A stretch of 64,000 nt of DNA from Lewinellaceae bacterium (lineage in GTDB: Bacteria; Bacteroidota; Bacteroidia; Chitinophagales; Saprospiraceae), in contig JACJYC010000005.1 in the NCBI GenBank assembly GCA_020636325.1, positions 372,001-436,000 of the forward strand, in the 5' to 3' direction. The notes under the pieces were generated by a model. That model did no database searches and was not told the DNA's origin. It saw nothing but the letters and a program-made list of their open reading frames with translations. The translations under genes and the position numbers were made by a program. Below, piece by piece: positions 34,456-42,634 of this stretch (the first letter of the stretch is position 1; every line of letters begins with the position of its first letter).

Positions 34456-35184
34456 TTACTCCGCAACGAACAAGCCCAGGTATTCCACATTTTTCTCCTG
34501 CCGGTCTTCAAAGGTGGGTACGAAATTCAGCAAGGTATAGCCTGATGCCGAGGCATAGCCCTTTACCATTTCCAGGGCCTCGCCCCGAACCTTTTCATCT
34601 TTGATAATGCCGTTCTTGAAGCGCCTTCTGCCCTTCATTTCGAATTGGGGTTTGATCAGGGCCACAATCCTGCCGCCGGGTTGGAGGAAGGGCCCCAGGA
34701 ACGGGAATACGTATTCGAGGCTGATGAAGGAGACGTCGATCACGATGAAGTCAGCGGGGGTATTCTCCATTAATTGCAACGTCAGTTCCCTCAGGTGGAG
34801 GCCTTCGATATTGACTACCTTATCGTTGTTCAACAGGGACTTGTGGAGTTGGTCGCGGCCCACATCTACGGCAAAGACCCGCCGTGCGCCGTGCTGGAGC
34901 GCGCAATCCGTGAACCCGCCGGTGGAAGCGCCGATATCCAGGACCACCTTGCCGGAAAAATCCAGTTGGAAGGCCCCGATCGCCTTTTCGAGTTTGAGCC
35001 CTCCCCGGCTGACATAGCGAAGCCCGGGCCCGAGTACGGTCACCTGGTCCGCTTCGCCGACCGTAAATGAAGGTTTCGATGCGACACTGCCGTTGAGCAG
35101 GACGTTACCCTCGCGGATGGCCAGTTGCGCTTTCTCGCGCGATTCAAACCGGCCGTTGTCTACCAACCATTTATCCAGGCGCAC
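34456..35184 (-). CDS. tlyA: TlyA-family rRNA 2'-O-methyltransferase / hemolysin-like protein
   Basis: A 242-residue protein with an N-terminal S4 RNA-binding domain (MRLDKWLVDNGRFESREKAQ, then GNVLLNGSVASKPS) and an FtsJ-like methyltransferase domain. SAM-binding motif I is VVLDIGASTGGFTDCALQHGA; AVDVGRDQLHKSL and IVIDVSFISLEYV follow, with KPQFEM as the catalytic region. TlyA proteins methylate 16S/23S rRNA ribose in mycobacteria; the role in Bacteroidota is untested. A -7 box lies 150 bases upstream, so a repeat array falls in its leader. Confidence 0.92.
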   Translation of the reverse strand: MRLDKWLVDNGRFESREKAQLAIREGNVLLNGSVASKPSFTVGEADQVTVLGPGLRYVSRGGLKLEKAIGAFQLDFSGKVVLDIGASTGGFTDCALQHGARRVFAVDVGRDQLHKSLLNNDKVVNIEGLHLRELTLQLMENTPADFIVIDVSFISLEYVFPFLGPFLQPGGRIVALIKPQFEMKGRRRFKNGIIKDEKVRGEALEMVKGYASASGYTLLNFVPTFEDRQEKNVEYLGLFVAE

Positions 35185-35290
35185 TTACGTGTCAGTTGTC
35201 AGTCTCCGTCCGCCATAGCTTAGCGGAGGCGGAAAGCAGTTGTCAGTTATCAGTTGTCAGTTGTCAGTTATCAGTTATCAGTTGTCAGGC
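35185..35290. repeat. CAGTTGTCAGTTAT array in tlyA leader
   Basis: Units TCAGTTGTCAGT and TCAGTTATCAGT are tandemly repeated, with a GTCCGCCATAGC-like half of the hairpin element at about 35206-35230. Confidence 0.75.
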
Positions 35291-35335
35291 TGAGCGCCGC
35301 ATTTTCTGCAGGGGGTGCCGAAAGTACCACCGGAG

Positions 35336-35343
35336 CAAAATTA
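35336..35343 (-). promoter_or_regulatory. candidate -7 box (TAATTTTG) of tlyA
   Basis: CAAAATTA on the plus strand reads TAATTTTG on the minus strand. It is 152 bases from the tlyA start. Confidence 0.45.
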
Positions 35344-35478
35344 GTAATTGATTAGCGTTCCCCCCGGCATTAAAATGTGTTTTTGGATAACCTTTGATGT
35401 AAAGAGCTGTTTTTTTAAAGTTCTGCGATATTTTTCTGATTTTCATTTATGCCGCTGGTTTCTTAACAGCCCATCTGC

Positions 35479-35905
35479 TGATGCCGGAACCCTCGCGGGC
35501 AGTGTTCGTCGTCCATTCAAATGGGATATTCCCGGATTTTCCACACAACGAACGCTCCAAAAATGAACGGGCGCTACTTTTACATTTCGCATTTTTTCTT
35601 TTGCATTTTGCATTTGATCAACAAGTCAAGAGGCAACGGGAAGTTGCCGCTTGACACCGCACAAACAACCAAACGCAACGCCCTACGGACGCCCGTCAAC
35701 TACCTAAAACTTACTTGACAAAGACGGCGCGGGCGGGCGGCAGTAGTGTGCGACCATTCGCCGGCTTGGTCAGTGGACCAAACTCGCCCTCAGAGTTTGC
35801 TGTTGTCTGTTTTTTTTGGTTCCTTTTTGGGGCAATGCCAAAAAGGACAAAGACTTTGAACAAACAGAAAATCAAAATCTCATCAACCAAAAATCAAAAG
35901 CAACC
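35479..35905. repeat. structured repeat, copy 1 (about 427 bp)
   Basis: First of two diverged direct copies. Common features in order: ATGCCGGAACCCTC; a block TTCCACACAACGAACGCTCC; a hairpin TCAAG-a-GGCAAC/GTTGCC-g-CTTGA at 35626-35654; AACGCCCTACGGACGCCCGT; a hairpin TTGGTC/GACCAA at 35766-35781; and a hairpin CCTTTTTGG/CCAAAAAGG at 35822-35846. No protein family is recognised in any frame; a 65-residue frame (35521-35718) is open across the first hairpin. Function unknown. Confidence 0.75.
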
Positions 35906-36005
35906 TATTCAAACAGTATTTTTACTTCCTCTCTTGCAGCCAAAAAAAGTAACCAAAGCAACGCCCTCCGGACGCAATTCTGTGCTTAACGGCCCTTCAC
36001 TGCGT

Positions 36006-36468
36006 TGATGCCGGAACCCTCCCCTCAGTTTTTGCGAGTTGTCTGTTTCAACCAGGATTTTTGCCGGATTTTCCACACAACGAACGCTCCAAAAAACGAA
36101 CGGCTGCCACTAATTTCGCATTTTTCTTTTGCATTTTGCATTTGAAACAAAAAATCAAGGCCGCCACTTTGATCAACAAGTCAAGAGGCAACGGGAAGTT
36201 GCCGCTTGACACCACACAAACAACCAAACGCAACGCCCTACGGACGCCCGTCAATTACCAAAAACGCCCTTGACGGAGACGGCGCGCGCGGCCGGACAGC
36301 AGTGTTCGACCATTCGTCGGCTTGGTCCAGTGGACCAAAGGCGCAGCCCGAGTTTGCTGTCCTAGCGCTTTTTGGTTCCTTTTTTGGGGCAATGCCAAAA
36401 AAGGGACAAAGAACATACGCAACAATTAGAAAATCAAAATCTTATCAACCAAAAAATCAAAAGCAACC
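36006..36468. repeat. structured repeat, copy 2 (about 463 bp)
   Basis: Second copy, with a 27-base insertion (near 36145-36171) relative to copy 1. The first hairpin is identical (36181-36209), the second is one pair longer (TTGGTCC/GGACCAA, 36322-36338) and the third has six T and six A in its arms instead of five and five (36378-36404). Changes on both sides of two stems keep the pairing, which suggests that structure is under selection. About 100 bases separate the copies. Confidence 0.75.
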
Positions 36469-36521
36469 CTTTTACAACTTTGCGTCCTGGCGCCTTGGCG
36501 AGCAAAAAAATTGTGCGTAAA

Positions 36522-36764
36522 TTCCCGATTTTAACCCATGATGACGCTAATCAATTACGTACGGATTATCCGTCTCCGGGTGCATTTGAAGATCTGAACG
36601 TTGCGGATAATGTTTCCGGGTTTACCATCCCGGGCATTTTCCAACATTATCATCCGGCGTTGGGCAGTCTGCTGCAACTCAAAGTCCTGCTTGAGCCGGA
36701 TTTGCAGACAAATCAGACCATTATTGATCTTGATAATTTGTTTGAAAGTTATGAACCGTTGTAA
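36522..36764 (+). pseudogene. unrecognised open fragment, possible gene relic
   Basis: An 80-residue stretch without a convincing start (LTHDDANQLRTDYPSPGAFE onward, ending NLFESYEPL). Composition looks protein-like, but it opens inside repeat sequence and no family is recognised. Together with the hydrolase tail that follows it may be what is left of older genes. Confidence 0.3.
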
Positions 36765-36877
36765 CCATCCGTCATTGCCCTACCGGAGGCCATTTGGCTA
36801 TGTACGACGATCAGGATACCTATTTCAAGGGAGTGATCCGGTTCATAGAAGATGTCGATCAGGGTAAAATGGATTGA
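36761..36877 (+). pseudogene. C-terminal relic of an alpha/beta hydrolase gene
   Basis: The frame reads TIRHCPTGGHLAMYDDQDTY and goes on to a stop at 36875-36877 through FKGVIRFIEDVDQGKMD. G-G-H-L-A-M-Y followed by a terminal helix is the usual end of alpha/beta hydrolases, with the catalytic His in GGH. No start codon and no upstream hydrolase domain is present, so this is a truncated remnant. Confidence 0.6.
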
Positions 36878-36888
36878 CCCGAGTTAGA

Positions 36889-36896
36889 TATCTTTG
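36889..36896 (+). promoter_or_regulatory. -7 box (TATCTTTG) of hisA
   Basis: Perfect TAnnTTTG match 19 bases upstream of the hisA ATG at 36915. Confidence 0.6.
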
Positions 36897-36914
36897 GCCT
36901 TTCAAACAAGGCAC

Positions 36915-37631
36915 ATGGAGATCATACCTGCAATCGATATCATAGACGGAAAATGCGTTCGCCTCACCCAGGGCGATTACGCGCAGAAAAAAGTATACAA
37001 CGAAGACCCGCTGGAGGTGGCCAAGATGTTCGAAGGAGCGGGTTTGAGCCGTCTCCATCTGGTCGACCTGGACGGCGCCAAAGCCAAAAGGATCATCAAC
37101 CATAAGGTACTGGAGCGCATCGCTTCCCGGACCGGCCTGCACATCGACTTCGGCGGCGGCCTGAAATCGGGTGAGGATCTTCGTATCGCCTTTGAAAGCG
37201 GCGCGCGCCAGATCACCGGCGGAACGGTTGCCGTGAAGGATCGCCCGCTGTTCCTCCATTGGCTGGAAGTCTACGGCCCCGGCCGGATCATCCTCGGCGC
37301 CGACGTACGCGACAAGCGGATTGCCGTCAGCGGTTGGCAGGAACAAAGCGAACTGGAATTGATCCCGTTTCTGGCGGGTTATGCCGGAGAGGGGGTCACG
37401 CACGTGATCTGTACCGACGTATCCAAAGACGGCCTGCTGCAGGGCCCCGCCCTCGACCTGTACAAGGAGATCCGGGATGCCTTCCCCGACCTTCGCCTGA
37501 TCGCCAGCGGCGGGATAGCTTCGATGGACGACCTGCACCGGTTGCGGGATGCAGGGTGCTTCGGCGCTATACTGGGCAAGGCGATCTATGAGGGCAAGGT
37601 GACGCTGAAGGAGCTGGCGGGGATGCAGTAA
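36915..37631 (+). CDS. hisA: HisA, phosphoribosylformimino-AICAR phosphate isomerase
   Basis: A 238-residue TIM-barrel enzyme of histidine synthesis. The N-terminus MEIIPAIDIIDGKCVRLTQG carries the catalytic Asp8. HLVDLDGAKA, HIDFGGGLKS, ADVRDKRIAVSGW, CTDVSKDGLLQGPALDLY and ASGGIASMDDL are canonical HisA blocks with both phosphate sites. The frame opens at 36894, inside the promoter region; the ATG at 36915 is the family start. No other his gene is nearby although most Bacteroidota keep them clustered. Confidence 0.94.
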   Translation: MEIIPAIDIIDGKCVRLTQGDYAQKKVYNEDPLEVAKMFEGAGLSRLHLVDLDGAKAKRIINHKVLERIASRTGLHIDFGGGLKSGEDLRIAFESGARQITGGTVAVKDRPLFLHWLEVYGPGRIILGADVRDKRIAVSGWQEQSELELIPFLAGYAGEGVTHVICTDVSKDGLLQGPALDLYKEIRDAFPDLRLIASGGIASMDDLHRLRDAGCFGAILGKAIYEGKVTLKELAGMQ

Positions 37632-37899
37632 AAAATTTCATATTTGATTTTTTGATTTTATCTTAACAGAACTTATTTTTAAGGCCGCTGAACGGCTCAG
37701 ATACGCTTGCGTTCGAGATTTATCCCATGAAATGCTAAACCTATGCACCGAATACATCTAAAATCCGCCCGGTTTCCCACCTCCCCTTCATGCGGGTTAT
37801 CCCCAATATTTCCCCGTCAATTTGATCCTGTTCAGGCAGCAACATCGGAGTCGTCGCCTGAATAGCCATTCTATTTTCATATCAGCAAATCTTCATCCC
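37632..37899. other. intergenic region, no gene
   Basis: 268 bases between hisA and the T9SS beta-helix gene. It holds a T-rich stretch with TTGATTTTTTGATTTTAT and an imperfect GCCGCTGAACGGC hairpin, possibly the hisA terminator. No perfect -7 box was found for the downstream gene. Confidence 0.4.
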
Positions 37900-40800
37900 A
37901 TGAAAAAATGTACACTCTTTATCCTGTTTTTACTGGGTGCTATGTCCTTGCTGGAGGCGCAAACTTCCTGGTTTCCTTCTATGGCTGATCAACCCGAATG
38001 GAAACTCAGGGTTCTTGACATGTATGGTGAAGGTACCAGTATTTGCAAGCCGGTAGAAGAAGTTTTGGTCTGTGGGAAACCCTGGACCAAGGTTGTTGAA
38101 CTCTCCCCCAGCGGTATGGTGTCGCTGGGTTATTATCGAGTGGACGGTCCAAAGGTATATTACCGAGTGTTTGACTGCGATTTTTCCCCAGATGGAAAAG
38201 AATACTTACTGTATGATTTCTCCCTGGAAGCGGGCGATTCGGTCTATATCGGTATGCCGGCCACTAATCCGCTTAACAAGGATACGGTCCTTTATCGCGT
38301 CTATGCTACCGATACCGTTTGTTTTGGTGGAACAATGCGCAAAGTGCTGGATGTAGGATTCGAAATCGGAGAACCAAGCGGAAGCAATCCTTTTGGGTAT
38401 TTGATCTACCGGACCCGATGGGTCGAAGGCGTAGGCGATATCATTTTTCCATTCCCATCAGCAATTTGTACCGGCTTGATGTGGGTTTGTGAAGCCAATT
38501 ATTGGTTACTGTGTTTAAGTTCAAATGATCAGGTCTTGTTTTCAAGCAACCAAAATGACGCTTGCGAATTTCCCACCCCCGACCTCCAACGGATCTATGT
38601 CGATTCTTCCGCATCTCAGTGGGCACAACCCGACGGCAGCGACTGGGATTGCGCCTTCCGCGACCTGCAAACGGCCATCGCCAGGGCTACCCCCGGGGAT
38701 ACCATTTGGGTGGCGCAGGGTACGTATTTCCCCACTGCGGATAACAACCGCGAAGTCTCCTTCCGCCTCCAATCCGGCGTAACCATCCTGGGCGGTTTTG
38801 CAGGTTACGAAACCAGCGCCGATCAACGAGATTGGGAGAATAATCCCACTGTTTTGAGCGGCAATATCCGATTCAAAAACGACCTCAGCGATAACAGCTA
38901 CCACGTAGTATATGCCCTCGGCGCCGACAGTACCGCCGTGCTCGACGGTTTTACGATTACGCAAGGTTATGCCGTCCATGCCGACCCCAATTACTTCGGG
39001 CCGCATATTTACGGCGGCGGCTTGTTTGCGGATACCAATGAAGAATTTCCTGTCTGCGAACCCCGCATCCGCAACTGCCGGTTCATTGAGAATACAGCGG
39101 AGTATGGCGGCGGAGTACATTGCAACGGGCTCTACGGCCGTTATGCCAACCCCACCCTGGAGAACTGCTATTTTTACCGCAACCGGGGAGAGATCCGGGG
39201 TGGCGGGGTGTACAAAACCGGGCCGGTACAGGATGGCGCAGCCCAGCGGTATATCAACTGTACCTTTGAGGAGAACTGGGCCGAACAAGGCGGCGGCGGG
39301 GTTTGCCTCTTTGACGCCTGCGACGATTACCGGTTTGAAAACTGCGTTTTTTTGCGGGATAGCACCTTGGATGGTGCAGGTGGTCTTTATTTATTGACGA
39401 GTTGCGCAAAGGGTAAGATATTCATGGATAGCTGTACATTTATGGATAACTACGGCACCAACGGCGCTTTTTCATTCCTCTATTCCGGGCTTAATAAAAA
39501 TTCAGATTTATTTCAGTTTGAAATCATTGATTCCCGTTTCGAAAACAATAATTCAGCTAATGCTGGCGGTGGGGCTGTTGGAATCTATACTGCTGTTGAC
39601 TCAGTGATTACCAGATTCAAGGGATGCGTTTTTAAAAAAAATATTTCACTTAGCAGAGGAGGCGCGATTGAAGTTGAAACGCTGAATAAAGGCAATTCTT
39701 TCATCCTGATCGACGCCTGCAAATTTATTGAAAACAAAGCCACCAGTTCATTTGGAGCCGGGGCTTTGTGGTTCTGGAATCAAGTGTTTTCTAACCATGT
39801 AAACACCACTCACGCTACCATCGCGAATTGCTTGTTTCATGACAACGGAGGCGCCTTGGGGCTGGCCAGCGGTTACCCTGGTGTGGCGCATGCTTCGCTC
39901 ACCAACTGCACGCTGTATAATAACGGCCCCTTTCCCATCGCCAAGAACTGGAGCGAGGATTTTGTGCAAGATACCTTTTACTGCTCCATGTCGGTCAGTA
40001 ACTGCATCCTCTGGGAGCCTGCCGTTTCACCGTATTGGTTACTGTTCAACCAGGATACAGGCACTATGCATTTCTATGAATATGCTATCAACAATAGTAT
40101 GAGCAGCCAACCCATCTGCGGTTTGGCGGGCAGCGACGGCGTATGCGGCGACGGCATGCTGGCTGGCCAAAACCCCCGCTTTGTCGATCCCGCTAACGGC
40201 GATTTCAGGGTATCGGCCTGCTCTCCCGCCATCGATGCGGGCAGCGATACCGACAGCCAGCCCTACGCTCATGACCTGGCCGGTAATCCCCGCATGCTCG
40301 GCGACCACACCGACATGGGCGCTTTCGAACGGGCTGCCTTTGCCGCGGGCATTGAGTCGAGTACTCCTGCTTCCTGTACCGACGCAGCCGACGGCGCCGT
40401 ATCACTCTCCCTCAACGGCGACGCTCCCTACAACATCGCCTGGCAGGATGCAACGGGGCAAACCGGCTCCGGAACCTCCGATCTGGCGCCGGGCGAGTAC
40501 CGTTTTTTCATCGAAGACCGGTTCGGCTGCAAGGATACGGTCATGCAGATAATCGGCATCCGTCCGCCGGCCAGCCCGCAATTTACGGTGGTGAATGCCT
40601 CAGGGCCGGCGGCAACCGACGGCGCCATCCTCCTGGATAGCCTGACCGGCGGCACACCGCCCTATGCCTACGCCTGGAGCAACGGTGCGGATACCCCTTC
40701 CCTTACAGGTATTCAACCCGGCGAATACAGCCTCACCCTCACCGATGCCGGGGATTGTGCATATGAACTGGATTTCATCGTTTCGTTTACCAATGCTTCC

Positions 40801-41079
40801 AACAATCCGGCAGAAAACCTGACGGTTGATCTGTTTCCAAATCCCGTCAGCGCGGGGCGACAACCTGCATTGCGGATTGCGGGCTTTTCCGGCAGCGAGC
40901 TGCAAGGCGCCGTTCTGGATGGCGCCGGGCGAACCCTGAAACGGTTAAATTTGCATTTTTCCGGCGGGGATCAGGCGGCCCTGCCCGTGGAAGAGCTACC
41001 GGCAGGATTATATTGGGTTCGGGTGGATCTGCCCGGCGGTTGGGCTTTGGTCCGGAAGCTGGCGGTAGTGGGGCGTTAG
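37900..41079 (+). CDS. T9SS-secreted beta-helix surface protein
   Basis: A 1,059-residue exported protein (MKKCTLFILFLLGAMSLLEA signal). Residues about 20-225 form an N-terminal domain of unknown fold. A choice-of-anchor-Q-type right-handed beta-helix follows from YVDSSASQWAQPDGSDWDCA, with repeated N-C-x-F/L and G-G-G turns, to GDHTDMGAFERA. Two SprB-like Ig repeats follow (for example GGTPPYAYAWSNGADTPSLT), and the last 80 residues (LFPNPVSAGRQ to LVRKLAVVG) are a T9SS type A sorting domain. It is likely surface-anchored or released and involved in adhesion or polysaccharide contact (inference). The ATG at 37900 gives the signal peptide. Confidence 0.9.
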   Translation: MKKCTLFILFLLGAMSLLEAQTSWFPSMADQPEWKLRVLDMYGEGTSICKPVEEVLVCGKPWTKVVELSPSGMVSLGYYRVDGPKVYYRVFDCDFSPDGKEYLLYDFSLEAGDSVYIGMPATNPLNKDTVLYRVYATDTVCFGGTMRKVLDVGFEIGEPSGSNPFGYLIYRTRWVEGVGDIIFPFPSAICTGLMWVCEANYWLLCLSSNDQVLFSSNQNDACEFPTPDLQRIYVDSSASQWAQPDGSDWDCAFRDLQTAIARATPGDTIWVAQGTYFPTADNNREVSFRLQSGVTILGGFAGYETSADQRDWENNPTVLSGNIRFKNDLSDNSYHVVYALGADSTAVLDGFTITQGYAVHADPNYFGPHIYGGGLFADTNEEFPVCEPRIRNCRFIENTAEYGGGVHCNGLYGRYANPTLENCYFYRNRGEIRGGGVYKTGPVQDGAAQRYINCTFEENWAEQGGGGVCLFDACDDYRFENCVFLRDSTLDGAGGLYLLTSCAKGKIFMDSCTFMDNYGTNGAFSFLYSGLNKNSDLFQFEIIDSRFENNNSANAGGGAVGIYTAVDSVITRFKGCVFKKNISLSRGGAIEVETLNKGNSFILIDACKFIENKATSSFGAGALWFWNQVFSNHVNTTHATIANCLFHDNGGALGLASGYPGVAHASLTNCTLYNNGPFPIAKNWSEDFVQDTFYCSMSVSNCILWEPAVSPYWLLFNQDTGTMHFYEYAINNSMSSQPICGLAGSDGVCGDGMLAGQNPRFVDPANGDFRVSACSPAIDAGSDTDSQPYAHDLAGNPRMLGDHTDMGAFERAAFAAGIESSTPASCTDAADGAVSLSLNGDAPYNIAWQDATGQTGSGTSDLAPGEYRFFIEDRFGCKDTVMQIIGIRPPASPQFTVVNASGPAATDGAILLDSLTGGTPPYAYAWSNGADTPSLTGIQPGEYSLTLTDAGDCAYELDFIVSFTNASNNPAENLTVDLFPNPVSAGRQPALRIAGFSGSELQGAVLDGAGRTLKRLNLHFSGGDQAALPVEELPAGLYWVRVDLPGGWALVRKLAVVGR

Positions 41080-41081
41080 GT

Positions 41082-41107
41082 GAGCCTAATGGGGCTCTAT
41101 TTTTATT
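41082..41107 (+). terminator. probable intrinsic terminator of the beta-helix gene
   Basis: GAGCC-TAATGG-GGCTC stem-loop followed by TATTTTTATT, starting 3 bases after the stop codon. Confidence 0.55.
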
Positions 41108-41294
41108 AACAGGAAAGGCGATAAATAATATTCATACTACTATGAAAGTCCTCCTCGGCTATTAGAACTGCATCTTCATTCCGGTTTATAATTCCTGCGC
41201 TCACACCCTGGTTCCCTTCGTTCGGGGATTTTCACCCGTTGTCGAAGCTGCAAACCCCGTTCCTTTGCCGTTCACCTGATCAAACCATGAAAGG

Positions 41295-42551
41295 ATGCAG
41301 AAGATAAAAGTATGGGTATTGCTGACCGTGTTGCCGTGGGCTGCCTTTGCGCAGGACAGTTTACTGGTGGCGGCCATGCAAAAAAACGTACACACATTCA
41401 AGCTGACAGCTGAAGGCTTGTCCGGCGACGGGCTGGATTTTTTTCTGGCAGAAGGGCAAAAAGCCCGGTTTTTCCTGATCGGAGAAGACCATGGAATGGC
41501 CGAAAACCCGCAGTTCACAGCCGCTTTGTTCCGGCAATTCAAAGCAATCGGGTATAAATATTTTGCAACTGAGACCGGCCCGTATACGGCTGGGATGGTG
41601 CAGGAGATGGCCGGAAGTCCGGATTGGAAAACCCGGTTTGAAGCCCATTTCAGAGCATATCCCTGGAGCATTCCGTTCTACAACTGGCAGGAAGAATGCG
41701 AGATCCCGAGGGCTGTGCTGGGAGGTGGTGCACCCGACAAGCCGTTGATGTGGGGGCTCGACCAGGAATTTGCCGCGTCGTTCCGGATGTTTTTCAAAAA
41801 ACTGGAAACGGATGCCTCCACACCCGAATCAAAAGCGGTAGCCGGCGAATACTACCGGCTGGCGGAAAAGGCCTATACGGAATCCTTCGGCGCCCGCGAT
41901 CCGTCCAAATCTTTCCTGGCCATCGTCAAACCGGATGATTTTGACCGCTTGCGCAAAGCCTTCGAAGGACAATCGGCGGCGCTGGACCTTATTCGCGAAC
42001 TGGATGAATCCGTTCAGATCTACCAGCTCTGGTACCGCAATGAAGGTTACGCCTCCAACCGGCAGCGGGCGGAAATGATGAAGCGGCATTTTATGGCGTA
42101 TTATTCGGCGGCCAAAGCAACCGACGCGGATCCCCGGGTAATGTTCAAACTCGGCGCGAACCACGTATACCGCGGTTTGAACGCGCTGAACGTGCCCGAC
42201 ATCGGCAATTTTGTTTCGGAACTGGCCGCCCAGTCGGGAGAAACCTCCTTCCACCTGTACACGCTCGGCAGGAAGGGGACCCAAAACGGCTTTACGCCAT
42301 TCAGCCGGAGCGACGACGACAAGCGTCAGCCTTATGACGCCGGACAATACCTGGATAAAGTGGATTTTTCTGCGGTACTGACTGCAACACCGGAAAAGGA
42401 ATGGTCGGTCATCGACCTGCGCCCGCTGAGAAAGGCCCTTTTCAACAAATCGATAAAAAACACCGACCCGGGTCTGGAGCGGATCATTTACAGCTATGAC
42501 GCCATGCTGGTTTTCCCGGAAGTGCACGCATCAACGTTTTTTTTGGACTGA
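41295..42551 (+). CDS. exported erythromycin-esterase-like protein
   Basis: A 418-residue protein with a signal peptide (WVLLTVLPWAAFA). The N-terminal block ARFFLIGEDHGMAENPQFTA with KYFATETGPY resembles the G-E-x-x-H-G...E motif of the EreA/ChaN-like hydrolase fold, in which Glu and His are catalytic. C-terminal parts RVMFKLGANHVYRGLN and YSYDAMLVFPEVHAS fit the later catalytic region. Macrolide esterase activity is not implied; many members have unknown substrates. It is single, with an intrinsic terminator upstream. Confidence 0.6.
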   Translation: MQKIKVWVLLTVLPWAAFAQDSLLVAAMQKNVHTFKLTAEGLSGDGLDFFLAEGQKARFFLIGEDHGMAENPQFTAALFRQFKAIGYKYFATETGPYTAGMVQEMAGSPDWKTRFEAHFRAYPWSIPFYNWQEECEIPRAVLGGGAPDKPLMWGLDQEFAASFRMFFKKLETDASTPESKAVAGEYYRLAEKAYTESFGARDPSKSFLAIVKPDDFDRLRKAFEGQSAALDLIRELDESVQIYQLWYRNEGYASNRQRAEMMKRHFMAYYSAAKATDADPRVMFKLGANHVYRGLNALNVPDIGNFVSELAAQSGETSFHLYTLGRKGTQNGFTPFSRSDDDKRQPYDAGQYLDKVDFSAVLTATPEKEWSVIDLRPLRKALFNKSIKNTDPGLERIIYSYDAMLVFPEVHASTFFLD

Positions 42552-42634
42552 GGCGGCAGTTTATACCGCTGGCTCAATTCCCCGGTTACTCGCTTCCTCA
42601 TCCACCCTTGGGCATTTCGCCCTAACTTCGGGTC

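Noticed and set aside
35620..35700. Possible integron attC site in the structured repeat (AAC-rich, palindromic)
   Set aside because: The hairpin lacks a matching RYYYAAC/GTTRRRY pair at its ends and no integrase or gene cassettes are present.
36013..36500. Insertion sequence
   Set aside because: No transposase reading frame and no terminal inverted repeats around the structured element copies.
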